A stretch of DNA of 34,017 nucleotides from an uncultured Pelagibacteraceae bacterium (GTDB lineage: Bacteria > Pseudomonadota > Alphaproteobacteria > Pelagibacterales > Pelagibacteraceae). The stretch spans positions 1 to 34,017 of the forward strand of contig CABZDY010000006.1 in the NCBI GenBank assembly GCA_902524635.1. Direction: 5' to 3'. Shown piece after piece: positions 16,488 through 25,194 of the stretch. The position numbers were made by a program, and so were the translations under genes. The notes under the pieces were generated by a model. It saw only the letters and a list, made by a program, of their open reading frames with translations, had not been told where the DNA came from and did not search any database. Position 1 is the first letter of the stretch; each line of letters opens with the position of its first letter.

Positions 16488-17095
16488 TTAATCAAACTAG
16501 TTATCTTTTTTTCAATATTTTTACTAATAATTTGAACACCTTTATGATTTGGATGCATTCCATCCTCTAGATTTAGCTCTGGCTTCAAGGCAACACCTTC
16601 TAGAAGAAAAGGTAAAAAAGTTAAGCTATATTTATCAGAGAGGTTAGAATAAATTATATTAAATTTATCACTGTATTCTTTACCATGACTTTCAGGGGCA
16701 ACCATACCTGCTAATATAATTTTAATATTTTTATTAATTATAATTTTAATTATTTTCTCTAAATTTTCTTTTGTCTCGTTTGGCTTTATACCTCTTAACA
16801 TATCGTTTGCGCCTAAACCCAAAACCAAAATATCAATATTCTTTTCAGATAGAGTCCAATTTATTCTATTTAAACCTCCTGCAGTTGTATCACCTGAGAC
16901 ACTTGCATTTATAATTCTGACATCTAATCCATTATTCGTTAAATTTTTTTGAAGCACTGTAGACAAATGTTCTTCTTTATTAAGTCCATATCCAGCCATC
17001 AAACTATCTCCGAATAAAACAATTTTATTCTCAGCATTTACCTCAAATGCAACTAGACATAATATAATTATTTTAATAATACATTTTTTAAACAT
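16484..17095 (-). CDS. tesA: GDSL-family arylesterase / lysophospholipase (TesA-like)
   Basis: Periplasmic SGNH hydrolase, 203 aa, with a signal peptide at residues 1-21 (FEVNA cleavage region). The four family blocks are all present: GDSL with nucleophile S31, a Gly in ASVSGDT (68), GAND with N97, and DGMHPN with D178 and H181. TesA enzymes hydrolyse acyl-thioesters, lysophospholipids and aryl esters. The gene is divergent from the ABC ATPase next to it, and the two start codons overlap by two bases (CATG). The tesA/ybbA/ybbP grouping is the same as in E. coli, which supports the assignment. Confidence 0.92.
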   Translation of the reverse strand: MFKKCIIKIIILCLVAFEVNAENKIVLFGDSLMAGYGLNKEEHLSTVLQKNLTNNGLDVRIINASVSGDTTAGGLNRINWTLSEKNIDILVLGLGANDMLRGIKPNETKENLEKIIKIIINKNIKIILAGMVAPESHGKEYSDKFNIIYSNLSDKYSLTFLPFLLEGVALKPELNLEDGMHPNHKGVQIISKNIEKKITSLIN

Positions 17096-17759
17096 GACTA
17101 AACTTCTTAAATTAACAGATGTGAACTTAAACTATAATACTGATAACAATCTTATAAATGTTTTACAAGATGTAAGCTTTGAAGTTGATTATAAGGAAAC
17201 AATATCTGTAGTAGGAGAAAGCGGATCAGGAAAGACAAGCTTAATAATGTTGATTGGTGGTTTGGAAAAAGCATCTTCAGGAAAAATTGAATTTAAAGAC
17301 TTTGAGATTTCGAGTTTAAAAGAAGATGAGATTTCTGAGATAAGACGAAAGGATGTTGGCATTGTTTTTCAATCATTTTATTTAATACCCAATTATACAG
17401 CTATAGAAAATGTGAGTTTAGCATTAGAAATTAATAAAATTAAAGATCCAATTAATAAAGCAAAAGAAATCCTAGATAAGTTTGGCCTTGGAAAGAGGCT
17501 AAACAATTTACCCAGTCAATTATCTGGAGGAGAACAGCAAAGAGTAGCAATTGCACGTTCAATTGTTATGAAGCCTGAATTAATTTTAGCAGATGAGCCT
17601 ACTGGAAATTTAGATAGTGAAAATTCTGAGCTAATCTCAAATATTCTTTTTGATTATGTGAAAGAAGAAAATGCAAGTTTAATTATGGTTACGCACGATA
17701 ATAATTTGGCAAATCTTACTAAGAGAATTATTAAAATAAAGGATGGTAAAATTGAATAA
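17094..17759 (+). CDS. ybbA: ABC transporter ATPase, YbbA/LolD type
   Basis: ATPase of a MacB/LolD-like type VII ABC system, 221 aa. Walker A GESGSGKTS is at 41-49, the LSGGEQQRVAIAR signature begins at 143, Walker B has D167-E168 followed by the PTGNLD motif characteristic of this branch, and the THD H-loop is near the C-terminus. The stop overlaps the start of the large FtsX-type permease, its partner. In E. coli, YbbA-YbbP is encoded divergently from tesA exactly as here. Such systems work mechanically on envelope lipids, lipoproteins or exported molecules; the specific job is not established from sequence. Confidence 0.93.
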   Translation: MTKLLKLTDVNLNYNTDNNLINVLQDVSFEVDYKETISVVGESGSGKTSLIMLIGGLEKASSGKIEFKDFEISSLKEDEISEIRRKDVGIVFQSFYLIPNYTAIENVSLALEINKIKDPINKAKEILDKFGLGKRLNNLPSQLSGGEQQRVAIARSIVMKPELILADEPTGNLDSENSELISNILFDYVKEENASLIMVTHDNNLANLTKRIIKIKDGKIE

Positions 17760-20277
17760 AAATCAAAATTTTGGTCTTTATTTTAAATATGCTCTTAGAG
17801 ATTTAACAAGAAGTTATAATAAGATCTTAAGTATAATAATTACTCTTTTTATAAGTCTCTTTATTTTAAGCTCTATAATGACAATTGAAGATAGTCTAGA
17901 AAATGAACTTAATGAAAATGCAAAATTATTATTAGGTGGTGATATAGAAATTGACTACAACAATAGAGAAGGTGATCAAACTAAAATAGATAAAATTACT
18001 AAATTTGCTACAATCTCTCAAATGGTTGAATTTAGTACAATGATTTCAACTGTTAATAAAAAAATCAATAAAACTTCATTTACTAGGGTAAAATCAGTTG
18101 ATCAATTTTATCCATTGTATGGCAATGCACTCTATGAACCCAATGACGCTTTAGAAAAATTAAATCAGACAGAAAGTTCAATATTAGTAAATGAAAATAT
18201 TTTTAAAAATTTAAACTTAAAAATAAATGACATTGTAAAAGTTCAAGACAAAGAGTTTAAAGTTATTGGTATAGTTAAAGTTTTACCAGATATTGGCGGT
18301 GCATTTGTATTTGGAGATTTTGCCTTAACAGGAAAAAAAACCTTAGATAAGCTAGATTTAAATACCCTCGGTAGTTTTTTAAATTATGAATATAAAGTTA
18401 AATTTAACAAATCTGTTAACAGTAAAGAGGGCATTAAAAGAGTAGAGAGCTTATTTAAAGATCAAAATAGAGTTAGATTAAGATACCCCGAAAACTCAAC
18501 AGGAGGCATTAGACGGATAGTTGATAATTTTTCACAATTTTTATCACTTGTATCAATAAGTGCTATGTTAATTGCTGGTATTGGTATAGCGAATACTCTT
18601 TTATCATTTATAAATCAAAAAAATTCATCAATTGCAGTTCAAAAAGCAATAGGTGTATTTTCTGGAAATATAAAGACAATCTATTATTTGCAATTAGCTA
18701 TTTTATTAGTTTTAATCACCTTATTTTCATATGGGTTAAGTTTTTTTTTAATTCCAATAGTCGATAAATATATTTCAGATGGTTTGGGTTTAAATATAGA
18801 AGCAAGTTTTTCTATTATAAATTTAATTATAGTTTTTTTAGTTGGAATGTTGGTAATGATAATATTTTCTATACCAACTGTTAATTCTATAGATCAAGTT
18901 AAAGCATCTAATTTATTTAGAAATGTATTTCAAAGTCTGCAATTTAATTATTCAGTGAAATCAGTAATAATTAGCATAGTATTGTTACTAATATTAATTA
19001 GTCTTTTTGCCATTAGGTCTTCAATACCATTTTATAGTGTTGCGTATTTTGTATCATTTTTTATCTGTTTATTAATATTTTATTATCTTTCTGTCACAAT
19101 TATTCATTTATTAAAAAAATATAAAAATTCAAAGATTTCAGTAAAAATAGCTGTTAAAAATATAACTCAATCAAAAAGTATCACACCCATTACAATAATG
19201 TCTTTAGGTCTTGGAATGACACTTTTGTTAACACTGGCATTTGTAGGCTCAAATTTTAAAAGAGAAATTTCCAAATCTATTCCAGAAATTGCGCCAGATT
19301 ATTTTTTCTTAGGAATTCAAAATGATCAACGAGAAAAATTCGAAAAAATGATATTCAATTCTGATAATAAGTCAAAAATAGAGGTAGTTCCTATGGTTTC
19401 AGCAGGTCTTGTAAAAATTAATGGGATAGATCCTAATTCTTACATCAAAAATACTAATGACAGTTACTGGGTTATAATGAATGATAGAAGAATATCTTGG
19501 TCAGATGAGATACCAAAAGATAATCCTTTAATACAAGGTAGCTGGTGGGATTTATCAAGCCCAGACAAATTACAAATTTCTTTGGATAGTAAAGTGGCAC
19601 AAGATTTTGGAGTAAAAATTGGAGATATATTCACCCTAAACATTTATGGAAGAGAAATAGATGGTGAGGTAATGAATTTTAGATTAGTTGATTATAGAGA
19701 TCTAAGCATTAATTTTGCGATGTTACTAAACCCTCAATTTGCAAATAAAATTCCACATGAGTACCTTTCGACAGTGAAGTTTAATAATATTGATAAATTC
19801 GATGATATTAATTTTCTAGATGAATTCCCAAGTGTTTCTATTGTAAAAATCTCTGATTATTTAAAAAAAGTTACCGATGTTCTTAATAAAGTATTTATAG
19901 CGGTCATTATAATTTCAACTGTTACAGTGATAATAGGATTGGTTGTTATATCCAGTGCAATTATAGTGCAAGGAAAAATAAAAACTTTCCAAAATTTAGT
20001 TTTTAAGATTTTGGGATTTTCAAAAAAAGAAATAATTTACTCATCTTTAATTGAATTCATAATTACATTTTTTTCTATAATTCTTTTTTCTACAATTTTT
20101 TCTATTATTTCATCAAAATTTATAATTGAAAATATTTTTCAACTTAAATGGCTATTTGAATTTAATATATTCTTAAATGTAACAATTACAGTTGGATTAG
20201 TAACAATGATATTGATAGTTTTTACAAACCTTAAGTATTTAAGTCCAAAAGTTTATCCACTTGTCAGAAATGGATAA
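17743..20277 (+). CDS. ybbP: FtsX-family ABC permease, YbbP type
   Basis: Inner-membrane permease of 844 aa, the length of YbbP-like double-FtsX proteins. It has an N-terminal helix (about 28-50), a large periplasmic domain with MacB-like features to about residue 260, two FtsX core blocks (helices around 265-385 and 735-835) and a second periplasmic domain (about 500-720). It pairs with the preceding ATPase. Two starts are possible: ATG at 17743, overlapping ybbA by 17 bases, or TTG at 17752, overlapping by 8. The AAGGA at 17738-17742 is too close to the ATG but well spaced from the TTG, so the TTG start may be the real one. Confidence 0.9.
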   Translation: MVKLNKNQNFGLYFKYALRDLTRSYNKILSIIITLFISLFILSSIMTIEDSLENELNENAKLLLGGDIEIDYNNREGDQTKIDKITKFATISQMVEFSTMISTVNKKINKTSFTRVKSVDQFYPLYGNALYEPNDALEKLNQTESSILVNENIFKNLNLKINDIVKVQDKEFKVIGIVKVLPDIGGAFVFGDFALTGKKTLDKLDLNTLGSFLNYEYKVKFNKSVNSKEGIKRVESLFKDQNRVRLRYPENSTGGIRRIVDNFSQFLSLVSISAMLIAGIGIANTLLSFINQKNSSIAVQKAIGVFSGNIKTIYYLQLAILLVLITLFSYGLSFFLIPIVDKYISDGLGLNIEASFSIINLIIVFLVGMLVMIIFSIPTVNSIDQVKASNLFRNVFQSLQFNYSVKSVIISIVLLLILISLFAIRSSIPFYSVAYFVSFFICLLIFYYLSVTIIHLLKKYKNSKISVKIAVKNITQSKSITPITIMSLGLGMTLLLTLAFVGSNFKREISKSIPEIAPDYFFLGIQNDQREKFEKMIFNSDNKSKIEVVPMVSAGLVKINGIDPNSYIKNTNDSYWVIMNDRRISWSDEIPKDNPLIQGSWWDLSSPDKLQISLDSKVAQDFGVKIGDIFTLNIYGREIDGEVMNFRLVDYRDLSINFAMLLNPQFANKIPHEYLSTVKFNNIDKFDDINFLDEFPSVSIVKISDYLKKVTDVLNKVFIAVIIISTVTVIIGLVVISSAIIVQGKIKTFQNLVFKILGFSKKEIIYSSLIEFIITFFSIILFSTIFSIISSKFIIENIFQLKWLFEFNIFLNVTITVGLVTMILIVFTNLKYLSPKVYPLVRNG

Positions 20278-20303
20278 GATTTAATATTTTTTTGATTTTG
20301 GTT

Positions 20304-20693
20304 TTAAATAGAAGCTTTTAAAGCTTCATAAATTAAATCCTCTGTAGTTTCACCAATACTTCTATAAACTTCTGCATCACCTTTGAAAATTAATAGAGTA
20401 GTTTGATAAAGAACATCAAACGAATTTGCTATATCTCTGTTTGTTACATCAAATGCAAAATATTCGATGTTATCGAATTTAATATCTAATAATTCACCAT
20501 TTTTTTTTGCTTTTTGCAAAACTTTCATTTGATTTGCACAAGATCCACAATATTCGATCCAAGAACTGATAACTATAATTTTACCCTCTGACTGGGCTTT
20601 GTTAAACAAATCTTTATCAAACGTAGTTTTCTTTTCCATTGAATTTGCAGCGAATGCAAAAAAACAGAAAATAAAAATTAAAAATCCTTTCAT
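20304..20693 (-). CDS. Thioredoxin-fold protein with CGSC motif, exported
   Basis: A 129-aa protein with a signal peptide (MKGF start, Phe-rich core, AANS cleavage region) and a thioredoxin-like domain. The redox motif is CGSC in WIEYCGSCANQM, about residue 50, followed by a TTLLIF segment in place of the usual cis-proline region. It resembles the DsbD C-terminal/DUF255-like thioredoxins. A longer form would begin with TTG at 20720; the ATG at 20693 gives a normal signal peptide and is preferred. It is convergent with ybbP and divergent from the thiV region. It probably handles thiols in the periplasm; the partner is unknown. Confidence 0.8.
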   Translation of the reverse strand: MKGFLIFIFCFFAFAANSMEKKTTFDKDLFNKAQSEGKIIVISSWIEYCGSCANQMKVLQKAKKNGELLDIKFDNIEYFAFDVTNRDIANSFDVLYQTTLLIFKGDAEVYRSIGETTEDLIYEALKASI

Positions 20694-20720
20694 AAACTGT
20701 AAATTTACACTTTTAGACAA

Positions 20721-20967
20721 CTAAAGAAAATAATTTATAGTGACACATCCGTTTCCAATTTAGGCTGAAAATTCAATAAAATATCTCCTCTAGGCTTCAA
20801 TCTACGAAGCCTAGTATTATAATTAACTTATAATAAGAGAGAGAAATCAATACTTACAATATTATTTATATTTTAGGAGCGCTAATAGTGAATAATAGCT
20901 ATGTATAATTCATATAGTTGCTTAACATCTCTCTTTACTTATATATCATTTAATATAAAAATTATTT
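20721..20967. other. Gene-free region before the TPP riboswitch, with possible structured RNA
   Basis: No protein-coding frame is convincing here. A perfect nine-base hairpin CTAGGCTTC/GAAGCCTAG (20790-20798, 20806-20814) is present but lacks a U run on either strand. Further on, the arms 20829-20844 and 20928-20943 can pair at 13 of 16 positions and enclose about 80 bases. An inner pairing, TATTATTTA with TGAATAATA, also fits. This could be part of the thiV leader or a separate small RNA, or a chance result of A/T-rich DNA. Confidence 0.35.
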
Positions 20968-21024
20968 TGGGGTGCCACATGGCTGAGAAATACCCAAGGA
21001 ACCTGTCCGGTAATTCAGAAAGGG
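20968..21024 (+). promoter_or_regulatory. TPP (THI element) riboswitch controlling thiV
   Basis: The conserved TPP-aptamer words occur in order: GGGGTGCC, GGCTGAGA, TACCC, GAACCTG, CCGGTAATTC and AGGGAA. It appears to be a compact form with little or no P3 extension. The last conserved purine block doubles as the ribosome-binding site (AGGG at 21021) just before the ATG at 21029, so TPP binding would hide the ribosome site and stop translation rather than transcription. TPP riboswitches at this place are established for SAR11 thiV. Confidence 0.93.
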
Positions 21025-21028
21025 AAAA

Positions 21029-22459
21029 ATGGATCAAATAAACGTCTTAAATCAATCATCTGCAATCTTATTAACCTTAATTATTAGTATCATTTTTGTA
21101 ATAGTTGGCCTTGTATATTCAAAAAAATATCAAGGGTTAAACAATTATTTAGTTGCAAGTAGATCTGTAGGGACTTTTTCACTAACAACTAGTTTAGTTG
21201 CATCTGCTCTAGGTGCATGGATTTTATTCGGTCCGGCATCAGCAGCAACTTGGGGAGGAGTAGGGGCAGTTATTGGATATTCTTTAGGGACAGCGTTTCC
21301 TCTTTTTGCATTAATTTATTTAGGAAAAAAATTTAGAGATAAATATCCAACAGGAAAATCTTTAATTGAGGTGATTAGATCTAGATTTGGTTCACAATTA
21401 TTTAAGTTAATTTTGTTTTTATCTATTTTTTATATGACTATTTTTTTAATAGCAGAAGTTACAGCCGTTTCAATTTTAATTAATTACATTTCAGGAACTA
21501 ATCTATGGATCACGGCATCTATTGTAATTGTCAGTTCACTCGTCTACACTTTGTATGGTGGTCTTAGAGCTTCAATATTTACAGATAATATTCAATTTAT
21601 AGTTTTTGGTTTGCTTTTAATAATTGCATTTTCTTATTTAATTTCTTCTAATTCTAATGATTTTAGTTTTGAGTTTGTAAAACAGAACAAACCCTATTTG
21701 TTAAGCTCAGGTTATTTGCCTAACTTTACTGCAGGCCTAACTTTTTTTATAGCTGTTGCAGCAACTAATCTTTTCCATCAAGGTAACTGGCAAAGAGTTT
21801 ATGCTGCTAAAAATAATAAAGTTTTAAAAAATAGCTTAATAGTTTCTTTTATAATTATTATACCAATAGTATTTCTGATGGGCTTTTCAGGTTTAGTTGC
21901 AACCTCCCAAAATCCAAGCGTAGTTCCTGACCTTGCATTCTTTTCTTTATTGTTAAAAGACCAAGCTATCTTTTTATCAATAATAATAATTATTTTAGCA
22001 ATTTCACTGACAGTGAGCAGTATAGATACACTGGTAAATGCTATCTCTAGTTTGATTATTGTTGATGGAAATAAAGTTATAAAATTTAAAGGTAATTATT
22101 TAAAATTATCTAAACAAATTATAATATTTTTATCCTTGATTTCATTTTTTGTTGCATCAAAAGGATTAAGTATTTTATATCTATTTTTATTAGCTGATTT
22201 ATTTTGTTGTGCAGCAGTATTAAGTGTATTTTATGGTTTTTATTCAAAGTCATTTAATGAAAAAAATGCATATGTTTCAATTATAGTTGGTTTAATTGGT
22301 GGAATTCTATTATTTCCTAGTCCCGATTTCTCAAAATCAATACTTGTAGGAATAATATTACCTGCTGATTTTTTTCCAATTTTTATTTCACAATCTTTGT
22401 TATTTTGTTCATTTATTGTTGCAACACTTTTACCTGTGGTTACGTGGAAGTTGAGGTAA
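21029..22459 (+). CDS. thiV: SSS-family sodium/solute symporter, putative HMP (thiamin pyrimidine) transporter
   Basis: Inner-membrane sodium:solute symporter of 476 aa with about 12-13 helices. The SSS-family features include the SLGTAFPLFALIYLGKKFRDKYPTGKSLIEVI region (about 87-118), a TLYGGLRASIFTDNIQF block (about 171-187) and GNWQRVYAAKN (about 251-261). Its translation start lies four bases after the TPP aptamer, which ties it to thiamin metabolism. In SAR11, a riboswitch-controlled SSS transporter named ThiV is proposed to import the pyrimidine precursor HMP, which those cells need. The name rests on this combination. It ends one base before the convergent helicase gene. Confidence 0.88.
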   Translation: MDQINVLNQSSAILLTLIISIIFVIVGLVYSKKYQGLNNYLVASRSVGTFSLTTSLVASALGAWILFGPASAATWGGVGAVIGYSLGTAFPLFALIYLGKKFRDKYPTGKSLIEVIRSRFGSQLFKLILFLSIFYMTIFLIAEVTAVSILINYISGTNLWITASIVIVSSLVYTLYGGLRASIFTDNIQFIVFGLLLIIAFSYLISSNSNDFSFEFVKQNKPYLLSSGYLPNFTAGLTFFIAVAATNLFHQGNWQRVYAAKNNKVLKNSLIVSFIIIIPIVFLMGFSGLVATSQNPSVVPDLAFFSLLLKDQAIFLSIIIIILAISLTVSSIDTLVNAISSLIIVDGNKVIKFKGNYLKLSKQIIIFLSLISFFVASKGLSILYLFLLADLFCCAAVLSVFYGFYSKSFNEKNAYVSIIVGLIGGILLFPSPDFSKSILVGIILPADFFPIFISQSLLFCSFIVATLLPVVTWKLR

Positions 22460-22460
22460 T

Positions 22461-23906
22461 TCAATTTTTTTTAAATTTTTTAAAAGAGAACTTTTTTGGT
22501 CTTTTTCTATTCTTGAATTTTTTCTTAAATTTAAATTTATTTCTAGTACCAGGATTATTGCCTTGTTCTTTTAAGTTATCAGTATGAAATTTTTTAAATT
22601 TTTTATTTTTAAACTTAAAATTCTTTTCTTTATCAAATTCACTATCACTGTTGTTTGGCTCATCTGAATTAGACTTTTTAAATTTATTACTTTTAAACTT
22701 AAATTTTCTTTTGTTATCTCGCCTATCATTTCTATTTCCGCTATCTTTGAACGATTTACCTTTTTTTTTAAATTTTTTATTTTTTTTGTTAGATTTTCTA
22801 TTAAAACTTTCTTCTAATTTAAAATTTGGATTTATTAATTTCTGAATTTCTCTCCACATACTACGATCATTATTGGTTAAGAAGGTAAGTGCTGATCCTT
22901 CTTTACCAGCCCTACCTGTTCTACCAACTCTATGAATATAATCCTCAGGTACTTGTGGTAGATCATAATTTATTACATGTTGAATTAGTGGAATGTCCAA
23001 TCCTCTAGCAGCAACATCAGTTGCAACTAAAATTCTATTTTTACCAGATCTGAATCCTCTAATAACTCTGTCTCTTTTACTTTGTCTTAGATTTCCATGA
23101 ATGGCTTCTGCTGAATGAGCATCATATTTTAATCTTTTTACAATTTTATCTGCACCATGCTTTGTTTTAACAAAAACTAATATTGAACCTTGTCTCTCAA
23201 CTAATTGATTGATTAATTCATGATATTTTTTATCTGGAGTTATTTGAAAGGTTTCTTGTTTAATTTTCTCTATCGGAGTTGAAACTGATCCAACTGAAAT
23301 TCTTTCTGGGTTTCTCAAATATTTTTCAGAAATTTTTAATATATTATTCGGCAAAGTGGCTGAAAATAATAATGTTTGATGTTCCTTTGGGATAAATTTT
23401 AAAATTATTTCAATTTGAGGTGTAAACCCCATATCAAGCATTCTATCAGTTTCATCTAAAACTAAGTAATTAACTCTTGTTAAATTTAAGCTTTTTCTTT
23501 TTAAGTGATCGTTAATTCTGCCTGGTGTTCCAACAATTATTCGAGCTCTTTTATTTAAATGTCTTAGTTGTTTTTGCATACTTTCTCCACCAATTAAAAG
23601 AGCATTGCCAATTCTTATATCTCCTAAAGTGAGTTTAGATATCGTACCCATTACCTGACTAGCTAACTCTCTCGTTGGGCATATGATTAAAGCCATTGCA
23701 TTTTTATTGATGATCAATTTATTTATTAATGGAATTGTAAATGCTAAAGTTTTACCAGTTCCAGTTTGTGCAGTTCCAAGCACATCTTTTCCTTCAAGCG
23801 CAATGGGTATTGCTTGAGATTGAATTGGTGTAGGTGTGATAAAATTTGAATACTTAATTGAATTCTTTAGTTTGTTTTCTATGTCTAATTCATTAAAGTT
23901 TTTCAT
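22461..23906 (-). CDS. DEAD-box RNA helicase with Lys/Phe-rich C-terminal tail
   Basis: ATP-dependent RNA helicase of the RhlE/DeaD group, 481 aa from the ATG at 23906. The motifs are TPIQSQ (Q motif, 25-31), AQTGTGKT (46-53), PTREL (77-81), a DETD box (151-154, Thr replacing Ala), SAT (182-184), ARGLD (300-304) and HRVGRTGRAG (325-334). From about residue 368 to the end comes a low-complexity basic tail built of KFKFK, NKKFKK and similar runs, likely to bind RNA. A longer start at 23957 would add 17 residues without family similarity and is disfavoured. Such helicases help ribosome assembly and cold-time RNA unwinding; the exact role is not shown. Confidence 0.93.
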   Translation of the reverse strand: MKNFNELDIENKLKNSIKYSNFITPTPIQSQAIPIALEGKDVLGTAQTGTGKTLAFTIPLINKLIINKNAMALIICPTRELASQVMGTISKLTLGDIRIGNALLIGGESMQKQLRHLNKRARIIVGTPGRINDHLKRKSLNLTRVNYLVLDETDRMLDMGFTPQIEIILKFIPKEHQTLLFSATLPNNILKISEKYLRNPERISVGSVSTPIEKIKQETFQITPDKKYHELINQLVERQGSILVFVKTKHGADKIVKRLKYDAHSAEAIHGNLRQSKRDRVIRGFRSGKNRILVATDVAARGLDIPLIQHVINYDLPQVPEDYIHRVGRTGRAGKEGSALTFLTNNDRSMWREIQKLINPNFKLEESFNRKSNKKNKKFKKKGKSFKDSGNRNDRRDNKRKFKFKSNKFKKSNSDEPNNSDSEFDKEKNFKFKNKKFKKFHTDNLKEQGNNPGTRNKFKFKKKFKNRKRPKKFSFKKFKKN

Positions 23907-23958
23907 GGTTGATTCTTTTAAAGATATATAGAAAATGCTTATATGTTCTAATACCAAT

Positions 23959-23979
23959 TACAATAAATCATTTATTGTA
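23959..23979. repeat. Perfect 21-base palindrome in the helicase/rseP divergent region
   Basis: Ten-base arms TACAATAAAT and ATTTATTGTA surround a single central C. It lies 52 bases before the helicase start and 82 before rseP. It could be an operator for one or both genes or, if transcribed, a short hairpin. There is no following T run that would make it a terminator. Confidence 0.5.
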
Positions 23980-24017
23980 GTCTTTAGAATGCTTATAATT
24001 GACATAAACTGGACACT

Positions 24018-24044
24018 TTGAAACTTGTAAGAAACCAATATAAT
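24018..24044 (+). promoter_or_regulatory. Possible sigma-70-type promoter for rseP
   Basis: TTGAAA (24018-24023) and TATAAT (24039-24044) are separated by 15 bases, slightly short of the optimum. The -10 box lies 17 bases before the rseP ATG, implying a very short leader. This rests on consensus only. Confidence 0.35.
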
Positions 24045-24061
24045 TAATATAAATAGTTCAT

Positions 24062-25171
24062 ATGCTCTCTTTTATACTACCATTTATAGTGCTGATTTTA
24101 GTAGTTGTTTTCATACACGAATATGGCCATTATTATTTTGCAAAAAGATATGGAGTTGGTGTTACAGACTTTTCAATAGGCTTTGGAAAGGAGTTGATTG
24201 GTTGGAATGATAAATCAGGTACGAGATGGAAAATTTGTTGGATACCTCTTGGAGGCTATGTCAAGTTTTTTGGTGACAGAAATGTATTTTCCCAAGCAGA
24301 TCAAGAAGAATTGTTAAAAAAATATAACAAAGAGGACCAAGAAAAACTCTTTGTAACAAAACCTTTGTATCAAAGGTCTTTAATTGTAGCGGGTGGGCCA
24401 ATAGCAAATTTCGTTTTAGCAATATTTATTTTTTTATTCATATACATGTTTGCTGGAAAAGACTTTACGCCAGCAGTTATTGACGAAGTTCAAAAAGATA
24501 GTCCAGCAGAAGTAGCTGGAATGAAAAAAGATGATGTTATACTTGAAATAGACAACAATAAAGTTGAAAGTATTCTCGACGTTTCTAAACTTATTTTAAT
24601 GTCAACATCTGAGATAGTTGATTTCAAAATTTCTAGATATGATCAAGAGGTATTGTTAAAGGTTAAACCAAAAATTGTTGCAGGCGTTGATAATTTAGGA
24701 AATAAAATTAATAAAAGAATAGTTGGTATTAAACTAAGTCCTTACAACAATGAAATAAATCATAAACGATTAGGGCCAGCGAATGCATTAATAGAGTCTG
24801 TTAAAGAGGTCTATTTCGTAACCACATCATCACTAAAATATATGGGTTCAATGCTTACTGGATCGGGAGATAGTTCCCAGTTAGGTGGCCCAATTAGAAT
24901 AGCAAAGATTTCAGGACAAGTGGCTGAATTTGGAATTTTGCCATTTATTAGTATGATGGCATATATATCAATAAGTTTAGGCTTAATTAACCTATTTCCA
25001 ATCCCACTTTTAGATGGGGGTCATTTAATGTTTTATGCATTTGAAAAGGTTTTAGGAAGGCCATTAAGTCAAAAAACACAGGAAGGCTTTTTTCGAATCG
25101 GAATGTTTTTATTGTTAACTTTAATGTTTTTTGCAACATTCAATGACCTTAAAGATTTAGGCTTATTTTAA
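24062..25171 (+). CDS. rseP: RseP-type site-2 intramembrane zinc metalloprotease
   Basis: Membrane protease of 369 aa. The HEYGH zinc motif is H19, E20, H23 in the first helix, and the third ligand is D318 in NLFPIPLLDGGH. One PDZ domain is visible around residues 145-205, starting with SPAEVAGMKKDDVILEIDNNKV; E. coli RseP has two PDZ domains, so this is a shorter form. Family members cut membrane-bound anti-sigma factors and leftover signal peptides. The motifs and length leave little doubt. Usual alphaproteobacterial partners (dxr, bamA) are not adjacent here; HU follows after 151 bases. Confidence 0.96.
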   Translation: MLSFILPFIVLILVVVFIHEYGHYYFAKRYGVGVTDFSIGFGKELIGWNDKSGTRWKICWIPLGGYVKFFGDRNVFSQADQEELLKKYNKEDQEKLFVTKPLYQRSLIVAGGPIANFVLAIFIFLFIYMFAGKDFTPAVIDEVQKDSPAEVAGMKKDDVILEIDNNKVESILDVSKLILMSTSEIVDFKISRYDQEVLLKVKPKIVAGVDNLGNKINKRIVGIKLSPYNNEINHKRLGPANALIESVKEVYFVTTSSLKYMGSMLTGSGDSSQLGGPIRIAKISGQVAEFGILPFISMMAYISISLGLINLFPIPLLDGGHLMFYAFEKVLGRPLSQKTQEGFFRIGMFLLLTLMFFATFNDLKDLGLF

Positions 25172-25176
25172 GGGGA

Positions 25177-25194
25177 TTTTTTAACGTTAAAAAA
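25177..25194. repeat. Perfect 18-base A/T palindrome after rseP
   Basis: TTTTTTAACGTTAAAAAA begins six bases after the rseP stop. It is its own inverted repeat. It could end rseP transcription weakly or act as a protein-binding site before the HU gene; the stem would be too poor in G/C to be a convincing terminator. Confidence 0.35.

Noticed and set aside
23907..23957. Upstream start for the DEAD-box helicase adding 17 residues
   Set aside because: The added residues do not belong to the family, and the ATG at 23906 gives the usual start just before the Q-motif region.
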